51,335 nt of DNA from an uncultured SAR86 cluster bacterium. Its GTDB lineage: Bacteria; Pseudomonadota; Gammaproteobacteria; Magnimaribacterales; D2472. Position numbers and translations under genes: made by a program. Below the pieces are notes generated by a model. That model was given only the letters and a program-made list of their open reading frames with translations. It was not told where the DNA came from and did no database searches. Where the stretch lies: assembly GCA_902610905.1 (NCBI GenBank), contig CACLXS010000006.1, positions 1-51,335 on the forward strand, in the 5' to 3' direction. Below are positions 37,825 through 45,453 of this stretch, one piece after another (positions within the stretch are counted from its first letter, which is position 1; each line of letters opens with the position of its first letter).

Positions 37825-38166
37825 TTAATTTTTAATTATAAATTTTCTATCATTTCGGGCTAAACCGCGATGAACACAACTTAGATTGCTCGTATTTTTA
37901 TCTAATAGAGTAATTATTTCATGATTAAACATACAATAAGTTTGTATAAGATCTGTTATGTAAACCTTTGAAATTGGTTCTTCAAGAAAGCTTGTTACAG
38001 ACAAAATATCATATTTATTGCACAAATTAATTTTACTAATTGCATCTTTATAGGCATCTTCAGCCGATTGAAGTCTTTTTGTAATTAAAATGGAACATTT
38101 TGTATCAAACTCTCCTAATACATTAAAAGAAAATAGTAAAAGTGATAATGAGAATAAATGTTTCAT
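37825..38166 (-). CDS. Small exported cysteine-containing protein, unknown function
   Basis: 113 residues with a signal peptide (MKHLFSLSLLLFSFNVLG). The mature part has four Cys (TKCSIL, INLCNKY, TYCMFN, LSCVHRG), enough for two disulfides, and looks helical. It ends in a basic tail. I recognise no family. ATG at 38166 lies 13 bases after the stop of the 57-aa membrane protein, with AAGGTTAT upstream, so the two form an operon. Periplasmic location is inferred. Confidence 0.6.
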   Translation of the reverse strand: MKHLFSLSLLLFSFNVLGEFDTKCSILITKRLQSAEDAYKDAISKINLCNKYDILSVTSFLEEPISKVYITDLIQTYCMFNHEIITLLDKNTSNLSCVHRGLARNDRKFIIKN

Positions 38167-38179
38167 TTAAATATAACCT

Positions 38180-38353
38180 TTAATTCATGAATGGTAGCCC
38201 AAATGCAAGTATTATAAAAAACCATTTACTAAATTTAAAAAATAACAGCATACCCATGTTTTGAGCATAGTCTGTAAATTTACTACCCTCAAAAGACCAC
38301 ATAATTCCCCCGATAAATAAAAAAATAATTGAGTAAATAAAAATAGTTTCCAT
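38180..38353 (-). CDS. 57-aa two-helix membrane protein
   Basis: The frame from ATG 38353 gives METIFIYSIIFLFIGGIMWS, a first membrane segment. A polar turn (FEGSKFTDYAQNMG) and a second segment (FFIILAFGLPFM) follow. It precedes the exported Cys-containing protein in the same direction and by only 13 bases. I recognise no family. Both ends fit their neighbours, but no strong RBS was seen. Confidence 0.5.
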   Translation of the reverse strand: METIFIYSIIFLFIGGIMWSFEGSKFTDYAQNMGMLLFFKFSKWFFIILAFGLPFMN

Positions 38354-38380
38354 AACAATATCTTTTAAGTTTGAATGTTT

Positions 38381-38464
38381 CTAAAACTTATTTTTATTTT
38401 TTACTACCCAATACAGAAGAGCTATAAAAATGATATTTCCAATCAAATAAGTCGTATAATCCAT
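38381..38464 (-). CDS. Possible 27-aa membrane peptide
   Basis: The minus-strand frame MDYTTYLIGNIIFIALLYWV continues with a Lys/Asn-rich end. It is a single membrane helix with a basic C-terminus, the pattern of many bacterial small membrane proteins. It lies upstream of the 57-aa protein in the same direction. A weak AGGT precedes the ATG. Too short to be sure. Confidence 0.3.
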   Translation of the reverse strand: MDYTTYLIGNIIFIALLYWVVKNKNKF

Positions 38465-38510
38465 TATAGGTTAATTATACCTAGATTTATTAAACTAAAT
38501 ATAAACAGAT

Positions 38511-38594
38511 ATGAACAAATGGAAATTCTTTATACTCTTATTTTTATCTTTAATCATACCTGTTATCTTCATTAGATTATTTATAGGTTTTTAG
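38511..38594 (+). CDS. Possible 27-aa membrane peptide
   Basis: The plus-strand frame MNKWKFFILLFLSLIIPVIF ends with RLFIGF: a basic start and one hydrophobic helix. It sits 35 bases before the sugar dehydrogenase gene. There is no clear RBS, and composition alone could give such a frame in AT-rich DNA. Confidence 0.25.
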   Translation: MNKWKFFILLFLSLIIPVIFIRLFIGF

Positions 38595-38629
38595 AATAAT
38601 TTATAATATATATATTTAATATAAGTATT

Positions 38630-39712
38630 ATGAAACTTTATTTACCAGCATTTTTATTTTTATTTTCAGTTCATTTGTCTTCAGAATACAAATTTGAGAC
38701 AGTGCTTGATAATCTCGATGATGCTTGGAGTTTTGTTTTTTTAAGTGAGGATAAAGTCTTATTTACTGAAATGCCTGGTAAACTAAAAATTGCATCTTTA
38801 AAAGATAAATCTATTACTAATGTTACAAATATTCCAGAAGTTGCATATTCGAGTCAGGGCGGTCTCTCTGAAGTTGTTTTAGATCCAGATTTTAACTCTA
38901 ATAATAAGATTTACATGAGTTATTCAGCAAATACTGACAATAACAAAATAACTCTTTTTTTATCAACAGCTGAACTTGTAAATGATAAATTAGTTAACAG
39001 TAAAGTTATTTTTAAAGCTGTAGCTTCAAGAAGATCTCCTGCACATATGGGAGCAAAAATTTCTTTTTTAGATGATGGAACATTGATCCTAACTAGCGGT
39101 GATGGTTATGATCATAGAGAGAAAGCTCAAAAATTAGATAATCATTTTGGTAAAACTATTAGAATAAATACTGATGGCTCTATCCCACAAGATAATCCTT
39201 TTATTTCAAACCAAAATGCTCTACCAGAGATATATTCTTATGGTCATAGAAATATGCAAGGCTTACTAGTAACTAGTGATGGACTGATATATGAGCACGA
39301 ACATGGTCCTAAAGGAGGTGATGAGTTAAATATAATAAAACCAGGACTAAATTATGGTTGGCCAGCTATAACCTATGGTATTGATTATTCTGGAGCTGTT
39401 ATAAGTCCATTTACGCAGAAGGATGGCATGGAACAACCATTACTTTACTGGGATCCATCAATTGCTCCATCTGATATGATTTATTACGAAAAAGATTTAT
39501 ACCCTGAATTTAAAAATACTTTTTTAATTACTGCATTAGTTTCTAGAGATGTTAAGCAAGTAGTTTTTGAAAATAATGAAATAAGACAAAAATCTTTATT
39601 TTCAGATCTAGGATTTAGATTAAGAAACATACAAGATTCACCAAATGGATATATTTATATTCTTACAGATGGTCCCGGTAATAAATTAATTAAAGTTATA
39701 CCCAAAAAATGA
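38630..39712 (+). CDS. PQQ-type sugar dehydrogenase (Asd/YliI-like)
   Basis: 360 residues with a signal peptide (MKLYLPAFLFLFSVHLSS). The beta-propeller family marks are WSFVFLSEDKVLFTEMPGKL near the start, SQGGLSEVVLDPDF, LTSGDGYDHREKAQ, SYGHRNMQGL, and EHGPKGGDELN. These match the soluble aldose dehydrogenases that use PQQ and calcium in the periplasm. It could oxidise sugars to feed electrons to the respiratory chain. It overlaps the next membrane gene by four bases. No PQQ biosynthesis gene is in the window. Confidence 0.88.
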   Translation: MKLYLPAFLFLFSVHLSSEYKFETVLDNLDDAWSFVFLSEDKVLFTEMPGKLKIASLKDKSITNVTNIPEVAYSSQGGLSEVVLDPDFNSNNKIYMSYSANTDNNKITLFLSTAELVNDKLVNSKVIFKAVASRRSPAHMGAKISFLDDGTLILTSGDGYDHREKAQKLDNHFGKTIRINTDGSIPQDNPFISNQNALPEIYSYGHRNMQGLLVTSDGLIYEHEHGPKGGDELNIIKPGLNYGWPAITYGIDYSGAVISPFTQKDGMEQPLLYWDPSIAPSDMIYYEKDLYPEFKNTFLITALVSRDVKQVVFENNEIRQKSLFSDLGFRLRNIQDSPNGYIYILTDGPGNKLIKVIPKK

Positions 39713-40539
39713 AAATAGCAAAATATCCATTCGCAGTTTTTTCTGCTGCTCTGTTTACTGTTATGTTAATAACACCTATTTCTTCAATTTCTAATTTACT
39801 TTGGCTAAATTCAGTAGATATGCCAGTAGGTATTATTTCATCACTTGAAGTTTTGCTCTTTGATTTTCAGCGCTTAGGAATACTTTTATATGGAGTTGTA
39901 ATTATTGGTTTTGCTATAGCCTTTAGCTTCACGGCTGTTTTAATCAATTTTACAAATATCTCAAGTAAATATCTTTATGCTTTAGCTGGTGCTGTGTCCA
40001 TAGGAGCCGCCATGTATTTAATGGTAGAACTATTATTTGAATCCGAGTTGTTAGGAGGTAATAGAACATTTGTAGGTAAAGTACTTCATTGGATTGCAGG
40101 ATTCTTTGGCGGATATTTCTATTACTCATTAATATCTAAAAATAAAAATTATACTTTTATAGTAAGATTTTTTGGTATTCTCTATGCGTACCTTATATTA
40201 GGATTCGTTTTAAATTGGGTATTTACACCGGAATCTGCAGCTGCTGATTATGGATTTGTTTTAAAAGACTTAAACGACAATGCTCAAAATGCTTTAATTA
40301 GAGATTTCACATCCTTCTTTATATCAACCTTCATTTTTACTATATTGGGTGTTATAACTCTTAATCCAACATGGTTTTTAGCAGCTGGAATAATTTATTA
40401 TGGTGCTGCAGTATTTAATCTATATGCAATATTTATTCACGGAACAAATTATAATCAAATTTATATTGGTGAAATTATTTTAGGAAGTTGGCCAACCATT
40501 ATTGCATTTGCAATTCTATATTTTAAAAAAAAAGAATAA
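39709..40539 (+). CDS. Multi-pass membrane protein with a domain shared with the protein at 29943
   Basis: 276 residues with about eight membrane segments. The first half (to ~150) is unlike anything I recognise. The second half repeats the pattern of the 125-aa protein at 29943: WVFTPESAAADYGF, RDFTSFFISTF, AAGIIYYGAAVFN. The start overlaps the stop of the sugar dehydrogenase (ATGA), so the two are translated together. It may anchor or serve the dehydrogenase; this is inference. Confidence 0.65.
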   Translation: MKIAKYPFAVFSAALFTVMLITPISSISNLLWLNSVDMPVGIISSLEVLLFDFQRLGILLYGVVIIGFAIAFSFTAVLINFTNISSKYLYALAGAVSIGAAMYLMVELLFESELLGGNRTFVGKVLHWIAGFFGGYFYYSLISKNKNYTFIVRFFGILYAYLILGFVLNWVFTPESAAADYGFVLKDLNDNAQNALIRDFTSFFISTFIFTILGVITLNPTWFLAAGIIYYGAAVFNLYAIFIHGTNYNQIYIGEIILGSWPTIIAFAILYFKKKE

Positions 40540-40551
40540 CTTGATTTTATT

Positions 40552-40790
40552 TCTTCAAAAGCTTGATATCTAGGGATAACTTTCATGACATAAATGCTTC
40601 TATAGACTTGATGAGTAGATGACTTCATTGGTGAACTGAATTCATTGCATATTTAAACTCACCTTGAATGATAGTGGTATTTATATAAATAATTGCCTTT
40701 AAATTTTTATAAGTATTGATTTTGTTTATAAAATTTTTATTAGGTTCAATAAATCTTCTTTATTACAATACATAATTATATCAATAGGAT
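40552..40790 (-). pseudogene. Decayed paralogue of the thiamine-binding-like gene at 42377
   Basis: Reading the minus strand, stretches match the intact gene closely. GATATAATTATGTATTGTAA corresponds to GATATAAGCATGTATCCTAA. ATACTTATAAAAATTTAAAG corresponds to ATACTTATGATAGTATTAAG. ATGAAAGTTATCCC corresponds to ATGAAAGTCATTCC. The copy has no start codon, a one-base deletion after the KE(D/N) codons, an in-frame TGA where the intact gene reads GAA, and a second frameshift near the 3' end. It is therefore non-functional. Confidence 0.8.
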
Positions 40791-40841
40791 GCGACAGCAG
40801 ATTTTGTGGTATCGATGGTAGAGCTGCAGTCTACTGTCGCA
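40790..40841. other. Hairpin next to the pseudogene
   Basis: TGCGACAG (40790-40797) pairs with CTGTCGCA (40834-40841) around a 36-nt loop that includes CTGCAG and ATCGAT. It abuts the broken 5' end of the thiamine-binding pseudogene. There is no T run. Confidence 0.55.
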
Positions 40842-41084
40842 GAAAAGTCATATTAAGGATATTAACTTTACTATTTTATTAAATATGAATCATGTAATAA
40901 AAAAGTTACGATGTTGTAATATTTTGTGAATTTAATGAAACTGAATAGGTATTACAGAGTTATAGAGATAACTTCCTATCTAGTTGCATTAAATTTGCAT
41001 ACTTTAACTTTGACGTAACTCAAACAACACAATTTTTAGTTTTAATAAGAATCGAAAGTTGTATATATCATTCTTTAGACTTTC
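40842..41084. other. Non-coding stretch
   Basis: No frame longer than about 15 codons with a start, no tRNA-like fold and no recognisable RNA. AT-rich spacer, possibly remains of former genes. Confidence 0.6.
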
Positions 41085-41176
41085 TATGACAGCAGGTATG
41101 GTTCTTCCCCTGGTTCCAGCTTGCTGTCATATTTTATATTTTCAAATAATAATATTAATGTTAATAGTTTCTTCAT
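41084..41176 (-). pseudogene. Remnant of an exported-protein gene (signal-peptide start only)
   Basis: The minus-strand frame MKKLLTLILLFENIKYD continues for only 30 residues and ends in the hairpin at 41085-41131. The first 11 residues look like a signal peptide start; the rest is encoded by the hairpin itself. It may be a gene start cut off by insertion of the hairpin or a chance frame. Confidence 0.3.
41085..41131. other. Hairpin with 10-bp stem
   Basis: TATGACAGCA (41085-41094) pairs perfectly with TGCTGTCATA (41122-41131). The 27-nt loop contains GGTTCTTCCCCTGGTTCC. There is no T run directly after it. The stem starts resemble those of the hairpin at 40790 (GACAGCAG in both). Confidence 0.7.
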
Positions 41177-41305
41177 ATCTCAATTATACAAACAAATTAG
41201 GCACTTCATCATTGTTACTTGCATCATAATGTTTAATAATAACATCCGTATTATCATTGATAGAATGTGAGCTATGATGATTATAAGCGATTAAATATTG
41301 CAATC

Positions 41306-41767
41306 ATGAATAAAGAACTTTTAATTTCTGAAATACTTTCTTCTGCTGTTAGCCCAGTGTTTCTTTTAGCTGGTGTTGGAGCTTTATTGAATGTAATGAC
41401 AGGAAGGCTTGGAAGAATTGTTGATAGGTTGAGACACCTTCAAGGATATATTGATAAGGCTAATGCAGAAGATAAAAAAACTTTCTTGTTAAACCGCAAA
41501 CAATCAGTTTTTAGAATGAGATTAATTTATGCTTCAATCTTTTTCTGCACACTTAGTGGTTTAATTGTTTGCATAGTAATCGGAGCATTATTTATTGGGG
41601 AACTAAATACCTACTCAATTGACGCATTTATTTCAATCTTATTTATTCTATGCATGGCATCATTAATCCTATCTTTTATTCTTTTGGCAACAGAAATATT
41701 TATGGCTACTCAAACAATTAGTAGAGACTTAATCAAAACGGAATCAATTATTTCTAAATATCGCTAG
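41306..41767 (+). CDS. DUF2721 family membrane protein
   Basis: I choose ATG 41306 (153 residues) over the GTG at 41267, because the family begins about there. The conserved block SPVFLLAGVGALLNVMTGRLGRIVDRLR lies at residues 15-42. Two further membrane segments follow at about 75-100 and 110-135. The function of the family is unknown. It converges on the 71-aa protein. Confidence 0.85.
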   Translation: MNKELLISEILSSAVSPVFLLAGVGALLNVMTGRLGRIVDRLRHLQGYIDKANAEDKKTFLLNRKQSVFRMRLIYASIFFCTLSGLIVCIVIGALFIGELNTYSIDAFISILFILCMASLILSFILLATEIFMATQTISRDLIKTESIISKYR

Positions 41768-41778
41768 AACCTTCAGAA

Positions 41779-41994
41779 CTATAAAATAATTCCCTTATAA
41801 ATAAAGTAAATAGTACCTCCAACTGCCCACTGAAATATAGTCAGAAAGAATATTGAGACTAAATATTCTAAAAAGTTTACAAATTTAAATGGGAAAAAAA
41901 TATTTATAAATTTTTCATTGGACGTGAGAATAATCATTGAGATTCCAACAGTAAGAATCATACTTACATAAACCAAAGTATCATGTATATCCAT
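41779..41994 (-). CDS. 71-aa two-helix membrane protein
   Basis: MDIHDTLVYVSMILTVGISM begins the first membrane segment; the second is YLVSIFFLTIFQWAVGGTIYF. The ATG at 41994 follows TTTTAAGGAGAAATAAA, one of the best Shine-Dalgarno sites in the window, so translation is likely. I recognise no family. Confidence 0.65.
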   Translation of the reverse strand: MDIHDTLVYVSMILTVGISMIILTSNEKFINIFFPFKFVNFLEYLVSIFFLTIFQWAVGGTIYFIYKGIIL

Positions 41995-42135
41995 TTTATT
42001 TCTCCTTAAAATTAATAACTACTAGCATATTATAGGTTCTTCCTAGTATCTATAGGTGGGTTATTTGTTATTGCAGTCATTCATTAGCGACAGGAACAAA
42101 AAAAGCCATATACGCTGCTGTAAAAGAACCTATTC

Positions 42136-42375
42136 TCAACCCATACTACCACCATCACCTTTTAGTAATTTTTCCCACTCATGTCCACATTTTTTACATT
42201 TTACCCATTCTCTGCTCCTCTTCTCACATGGCTTATCTAGAATTATTAAACCAAAACGGAAGAAATGCCATGCTCTACACTTAGGACAATGATTTTTTAA
42301 ATAATCAATAAAGACAACCAGTAAAACAATTACTGGTATAACTAAAAGAACTTCTATTGGGTCCTGATTCCACAT
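42136..42375 (-). CDS. Membrane-anchored zinc-ribbon protein
   Basis: 79 residues. An N-terminal membrane helix (EVLLVIPVIVLLVVFIDYL) is followed by CPKC at about 30-33 and CKKCGHEW at about 60-67, two Cys pairs that form a zinc ribbon. It starts one base after the stop of the thiamine-binding-like gene, so the two form an operon. The function is not known. Plus-strand frames here are shadows. Confidence 0.65.
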   Translation of the reverse strand: MWNQDPIEVLLVIPVIVLLVVFIDYLKNHCPKCRAWHFFRFGLIILDKPCEKRSREWVKCKKCGHEWEKLLKGDGGSMG

Positions 42376-42376
42376 C

Positions 42377-42628
42377 TTAATCTAGTGCTTCGTATTCAGG
42401 AATGACTTTCATTACATAAACAGCATTTTTAAATTCTTTATGACATGCTGATATTGTTTCCTTAACACAATCCATAGCATGATCATATTCCCCTTGAACT
42501 ACTGTGCTAGTAGGAAAGGTAGCAACCTTAATACTATCATAAGTATTAATCTTTTCTATGAATCCTTTAATAGGTGGAATAAAGTTCTCTTTGTTAGGAT
42601 ACATGCTTATATCTATTGTTACTTTCAT
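42377..42628 (-). CDS. Thiamine-binding-like protein (YkoF/MTH1187 type)
   Basis: 83 residues. The ferredoxin-like pattern starts with MKVTIDISMYPNKENFIPPI, followed by STVVQGEYDHAM and ends with AVYVMKVIP. Small proteins of this kind bind thiamine or hydroxymethylpyrimidine. A GAGGAG lies 15 bases before the ATG, which is rather far. A decayed second copy lies at 40552-40790. It is followed one base later by the zinc-ribbon gene. The family call is from pattern memory. Confidence 0.7.
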   Translation of the reverse strand: MKVTIDISMYPNKENFIPPIKGFIEKINTYDSIKVATFPTSTVVQGEYDHAMDCVKETISACHKEFKNAVYVMKVIPEYEALD

Positions 42629-42749
42629 AATCTAAATTTTACACTCCTCAGTATTCTTTTCATTATTTACATTGGGACTATTCATCATTCTATCTTAGCA
42701 AACGACCAATGAAGGTTGTAGGTTTTTATTACACCTAGATATGTTTCAT

Positions 42750-42796
42750 GCCCTAAAAAGAGTACGGCAACAGAACGGCAAAGCTGTTTTTAGGGC
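42750..42796. other. Hairpin upstream of tRNA-Ser
   Basis: GCCCTAAAAA (42750-42759) pairs perfectly with TTTTTAGGGC (42787-42796). The 27-nt loop holds the repeated ACGGCAA/ACGGCAA. It ends 56 bases before the tRNA. On the plus strand CAAAA follows, so it does not look like a standard terminator. The remainder of 42629-42749 shows nothing I can name. Confidence 0.65.
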
Positions 42797-42809
42797 AAAA
42801 TTAAATTTA

Positions 42810-42837
42810 TTGCAATTAGCAATAAAGCCTATAAAAT
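42810..42837 (+). promoter_or_regulatory. Candidate promoter of tRNA-Ser
   Basis: TTGCAA (42810-42815) and TAAAAT (42832-42837) are 16 bases apart. The tRNA would start about 8-15 bases past the -10 box. The G-rich discriminator (AGGCG) is common in tRNA promoters. Confidence 0.45.
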
Positions 42838-42852
42838 AGGCGTTCACAATCA

Positions 42853-42944
42853 GGAGGGATGGCAGAGTCTGGTTTATTGTAACGGTCTTGAAAACCGTCG
42901 TGCTTTCATCGGCACCGTGGGTTCGAATCCCACTCCCTCCGCCA
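42853..42944 (+). tRNA. tRNA-Ser (anticodon UGA)
   Basis: The acceptor GGAGGGA (42853-42859) pairs with TCCCTCC (42934-42940), followed by G and an encoded CCA. The anticodon stem ACGGT/ACCGT surrounds the loop CTTGAAA with anticodon TGA. A long variable arm (CGTGCTTTCATCGGCAC) and the T-arm GTGGG-TTCGAAT-CCCAC are present. The long variable arm is typical for class II serine tRNAs. It reads UCA and other UCN codons. It is 14 bases before a thioesterase gene. Confidence 0.98.
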
Positions 42945-42957
42945 ATAAATCATTGAA

Positions 42958-43377
42958 ATGTCAGATAAAAAGAAAGAAATATCAGAATTTTTTAGAGAAG
43001 TTCCTCCATTTTTAAAAGTTTTTAATATAACAAATGCATATCCAACTGATGATAATCAATTTATTGTTGAATTTAATCCTGGTAAAGAATTATCTCATTC
43101 AAATGGAATGGTTGTTCAGGGTGGCTTTGTAACAGGTATGTTAGATTGTTGCATGGCTCAGTTTTTAATTTTTAAATCAAAAGGTAAACACATACCATTA
43201 ACTTTAGATATTGATGTCAAATTTCTAAGGCCATGTTCACCCGGACCTGTAAAGACAGTTGCTAGAATAACTAAAGAGGGTAAATCAATATGTTTTACTG
43301 AGGCTGTTTTATATCAAAATGATATTCTGATTGCTACTTCATCTGCTACAAACAAAATAGTTAATAGTCCTTTTTAA
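42958..43377 (+). CDS. PaaI-type hotdog thioesterase
   Basis: 139 residues. Hotdog fold features are HSNGMVVQGGFVTGMLDCCM (the HGG-like acyl-CoA site), PLTLDIDVKFLRPCSPGPV and the closing IATSSATNKIV. Family members hydrolyse aromatic or short acyl-CoA thioesters in the cytoplasm. It begins 14 bases after the tRNA with no clear Shine-Dalgarno and may be cotranscribed with it. The next gene follows after 14 bases. Confidence 0.87.
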   Translation: MSDKKKEISEFFREVPPFLKVFNITNAYPTDDNQFIVEFNPGKELSHSNGMVVQGGFVTGMLDCCMAQFLIFKSKGKHIPLTLDIDVKFLRPCSPGPVKTVARITKEGKSICFTEAVLYQNDILIATSSATNKIVNSPF

Positions 43378-43391
43378 GATATACTCATTCA

Positions 43392-44486
43392 ATGATTGAT
43401 GGCTTTGAAAAATTTTTGGAATTAATAAGACCTATCAACTCATATGATGATACTAATCATCCTGAAACACCCGATTACAGTAACATAAATTCATGGGCTG
43501 CTCATCCTGACATAGATGGCTATCAATTTTTTACACCGGATCCTAATTTAGAAGTTAAAAAAAAAGATAATGATGTTGATGTATTTTATATCCATCCAAC
43601 AGGTTGTTTTGAAAAGACTTGGAATTCAGATATGTCTAAAGATCATTCAACCTACGAAAGAACTGAAATAATGCTTTCAAATCAAATAACACCTTTTAAT
43701 GATTCATGTAATATTTATGCTCCTGAATATAGACAAGCAACTTATTTTTCTTATTTTGCTAAAAATTCTGATGGAACAAAAGCACATGATTTAGCTTTTA
43801 AAGACATATTAAATTCTTTTAATTATTTTATTGAAAATTTTAATGATGATAGGCCATTTATAATTATGTCACATAGTCAGGGTGCTCTTCATGCGCAAAG
43901 ACTGGTTTCGAAATATATACAAAATACCAAACTTCAAAATAAAATGATTTGTGCATATATAATTGGATATATCATTCCTGATAAAGACTACGAAATACTT
44001 TTTCCAAATATTCAAAAGACTACCAAATTTAATGATACCAGTACTATCATTTCATGGTGTACAGTTGCTGAAGGATATAAGAGACCGAGAGAAAGAACTA
44101 TGCTGTGGAAACCAACAGGATGGGATATCGTACATATGGACCAAAAAATTTATTCAGTTAATCCATTTTCATGGACTGATTCAAATGATTGGTTTTCCCC
44201 ACCAAATTACCATAGCTCAATAATTACTAAAGCTGATAACTATGATTTTGCTAACAGATTTTCTAACTCTCATTCAGGTGCAAAAAAATCTATACAATAC
44301 AGTAGTACTCAAAAATTTTTAGCTAGAGTTAATTCTGTTACAGGTTTGCTTGAAGCAAAAGGACCACTTGTTGATAGGTATAAAAAAATAAGATACTTTA
44401 ATGGTGACTTACATAGTTATGATGTTATGCTTTTTTGGGGGTGTTTAAGAAAAAATATAAAAGACAGAATAAATGCCTTTATATAA
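43392..44486 (+). CDS. DUF3089 family alpha/beta-hydrolase-like protein
   Basis: 364 residues. VDVFYIHPTGCFEKTWN is the family's opening strand, with IYAPEYRQATYFSYF further on. The nucleophile elbow is SHSQGALH with Ser162, as in lipases. An FSNSHSGAKKS segment near 297 and LHSYDVMLFWG near the end are typical too. No signal peptide is seen. The substrate is unknown. The next gene starts 14 bases inside it. Confidence 0.82.
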   Translation: MIDGFEKFLELIRPINSYDDTNHPETPDYSNINSWAAHPDIDGYQFFTPDPNLEVKKKDNDVDVFYIHPTGCFEKTWNSDMSKDHSTYERTEIMLSNQITPFNDSCNIYAPEYRQATYFSYFAKNSDGTKAHDLAFKDILNSFNYFIENFNDDRPFIIMSHSQGALHAQRLVSKYIQNTKLQNKMICAYIIGYIIPDKDYEILFPNIQKTTKFNDTSTIISWCTVAEGYKRPRERTMLWKPTGWDIVHMDQKIYSVNPFSWTDSNDWFSPPNYHSSIITKADNYDFANRFSNSHSGAKKSIQYSSTQKFLARVNSVTGLLEAKGPLVDRYKKIRYFNGDLHSYDVMLFWGCLRKNIKDRINAFI

Positions 44487-45453
44487 ATCTTTATTAATTG
44501 TGTTTACTACTACTTCCTTATTTTCATTTCAAGAATCCTTTGTTTATAACGATAACGTAAAAATTGTTTATAGAGATTATGGCCCTAGTTCTGCTGATCC
44601 AATACTTTTAGTTCAAGGTCTTGGAGGCCAACTAATAAATTGGCCAGATCACATAATAAATTTTTTAATAGAAAATAATTTTAGACCTATAGTTTTTGAT
44701 AATAGAGATTCTGGCTTGTCTTCGAGACTAAACAGTAATCTTTTTTCTGAAGAAAATAAAGCTAAAACAATTAACAGAACCTATCTTAGATATTACTTAA
44801 GACTACCTATCAATGGACCATATACACTCGATGATATGGCCAATGATGCCGTAGCTATACTTGACCATTTAGATATTCAAAAATCTCATCTTCTAGGAAT
44901 TTCCATGGGTGGTATGGTTGCTCAAATATTAGCAGCTAATCACCCTGAAAGAATTAAAACTTTTACCCTTATAGCTTCATCTGTTTCAGTACCAAGCCCG
45001 TTAAATGGACCTAAACGAGATGTAAGAAAGTTATTGATGGGCAGGTCAGCAAATCCAAATGCAACAAATGAGGAAAGAATTGAACGAACAAAAAGTATAT
45101 TTAAATTGATTGGTATTGATGAAAGTGATCTTGAAAGTGAAGAATTCTATAATAAATCTATTGAATCAATTAATAGAGCAGGCCCTGACGATAGTGGTTT
45201 TAGCCGACAGCTTATGGCCATATTGGGTTCAAAAAACCGTATAAAAAAGGTTAAATCTATTGAATCTAATACTTTAATTATTCATGGAAAAGAAGATCCT
45301 TTGATACAAGTTAAAAATGCATATAAAGCACATAGATATATTAAAAATAGTAATTTAATTGTTCTTCCAAAAATGAGACATTTAATAGAAGAACCAGTTT
45401 TTGATTTATTTAAAGATGATTTATTGAGTCACTTGAGTGAAGATAATGCTTAA
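44473..45453 (+). CDS. Exported alpha/beta hydrolase
   Basis: 326 residues with a short hydrophobic start (MPLYKSLLIVFTTTSLFSF) that could be a signal. LLVQGLGGQLINWP is the oxyanion region and FDNRDSGLSS follows. The nucleophile is Ser144 in GISMGGMVAQ, with Asp in GKEDPL and His in MRHLIEEP. It resembles esterases close to the aclacinomycin methylesterase group. It overlaps the DUF3089 gene by 14 bases and the symporter gene by about 8, so the three are likely one operon. Confidence 0.84.
   Translation: MPLYKSLLIVFTTTSLFSFQESFVYNDNVKIVYRDYGPSSADPILLVQGLGGQLINWPDHIINFLIENNFRPIVFDNRDSGLSSRLNSNLFSEENKAKTINRTYLRYYLRLPINGPYTLDDMANDAVAILDHLDIQKSHLLGISMGGMVAQILAANHPERIKTFTLIASSVSVPSPLNGPKRDVRKLLMGRSANPNATNEERIERTKSIFKLIGIDESDLESEEFYNKSIESINRAGPDDSGFSRQLMAILGSKNRIKKVKSIESNTLIIHGKEDPLIQVKNAYKAHRYIKNSNLIVLPKMRHLIEEPVFDLFKDDLLSHLSEDNA

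Noticed and set aside
38375-38575. 66-codon plus-strand frame
   Set aside because: No RBS and no ordered hydrophobic layout; the smaller frames nearby look more protein-like, though also uncertain.
42056-42292. Plus-strand frame of 78 codons
   Set aside because: It is antisense to the zinc-ribbon gene, whose Cys pairs and operon position are convincing.
42750-42796. Integron attC site before tRNA-Ser
   Set aside because: The ends read GCCCTAA/TTAGGGC and lack the AAC/GTT core, and no integrase is present.
42853-42944. tRNA-Ser as an integration site
   Set aside because: No integrase and no repeat of the tRNA 3' end was seen on either side.
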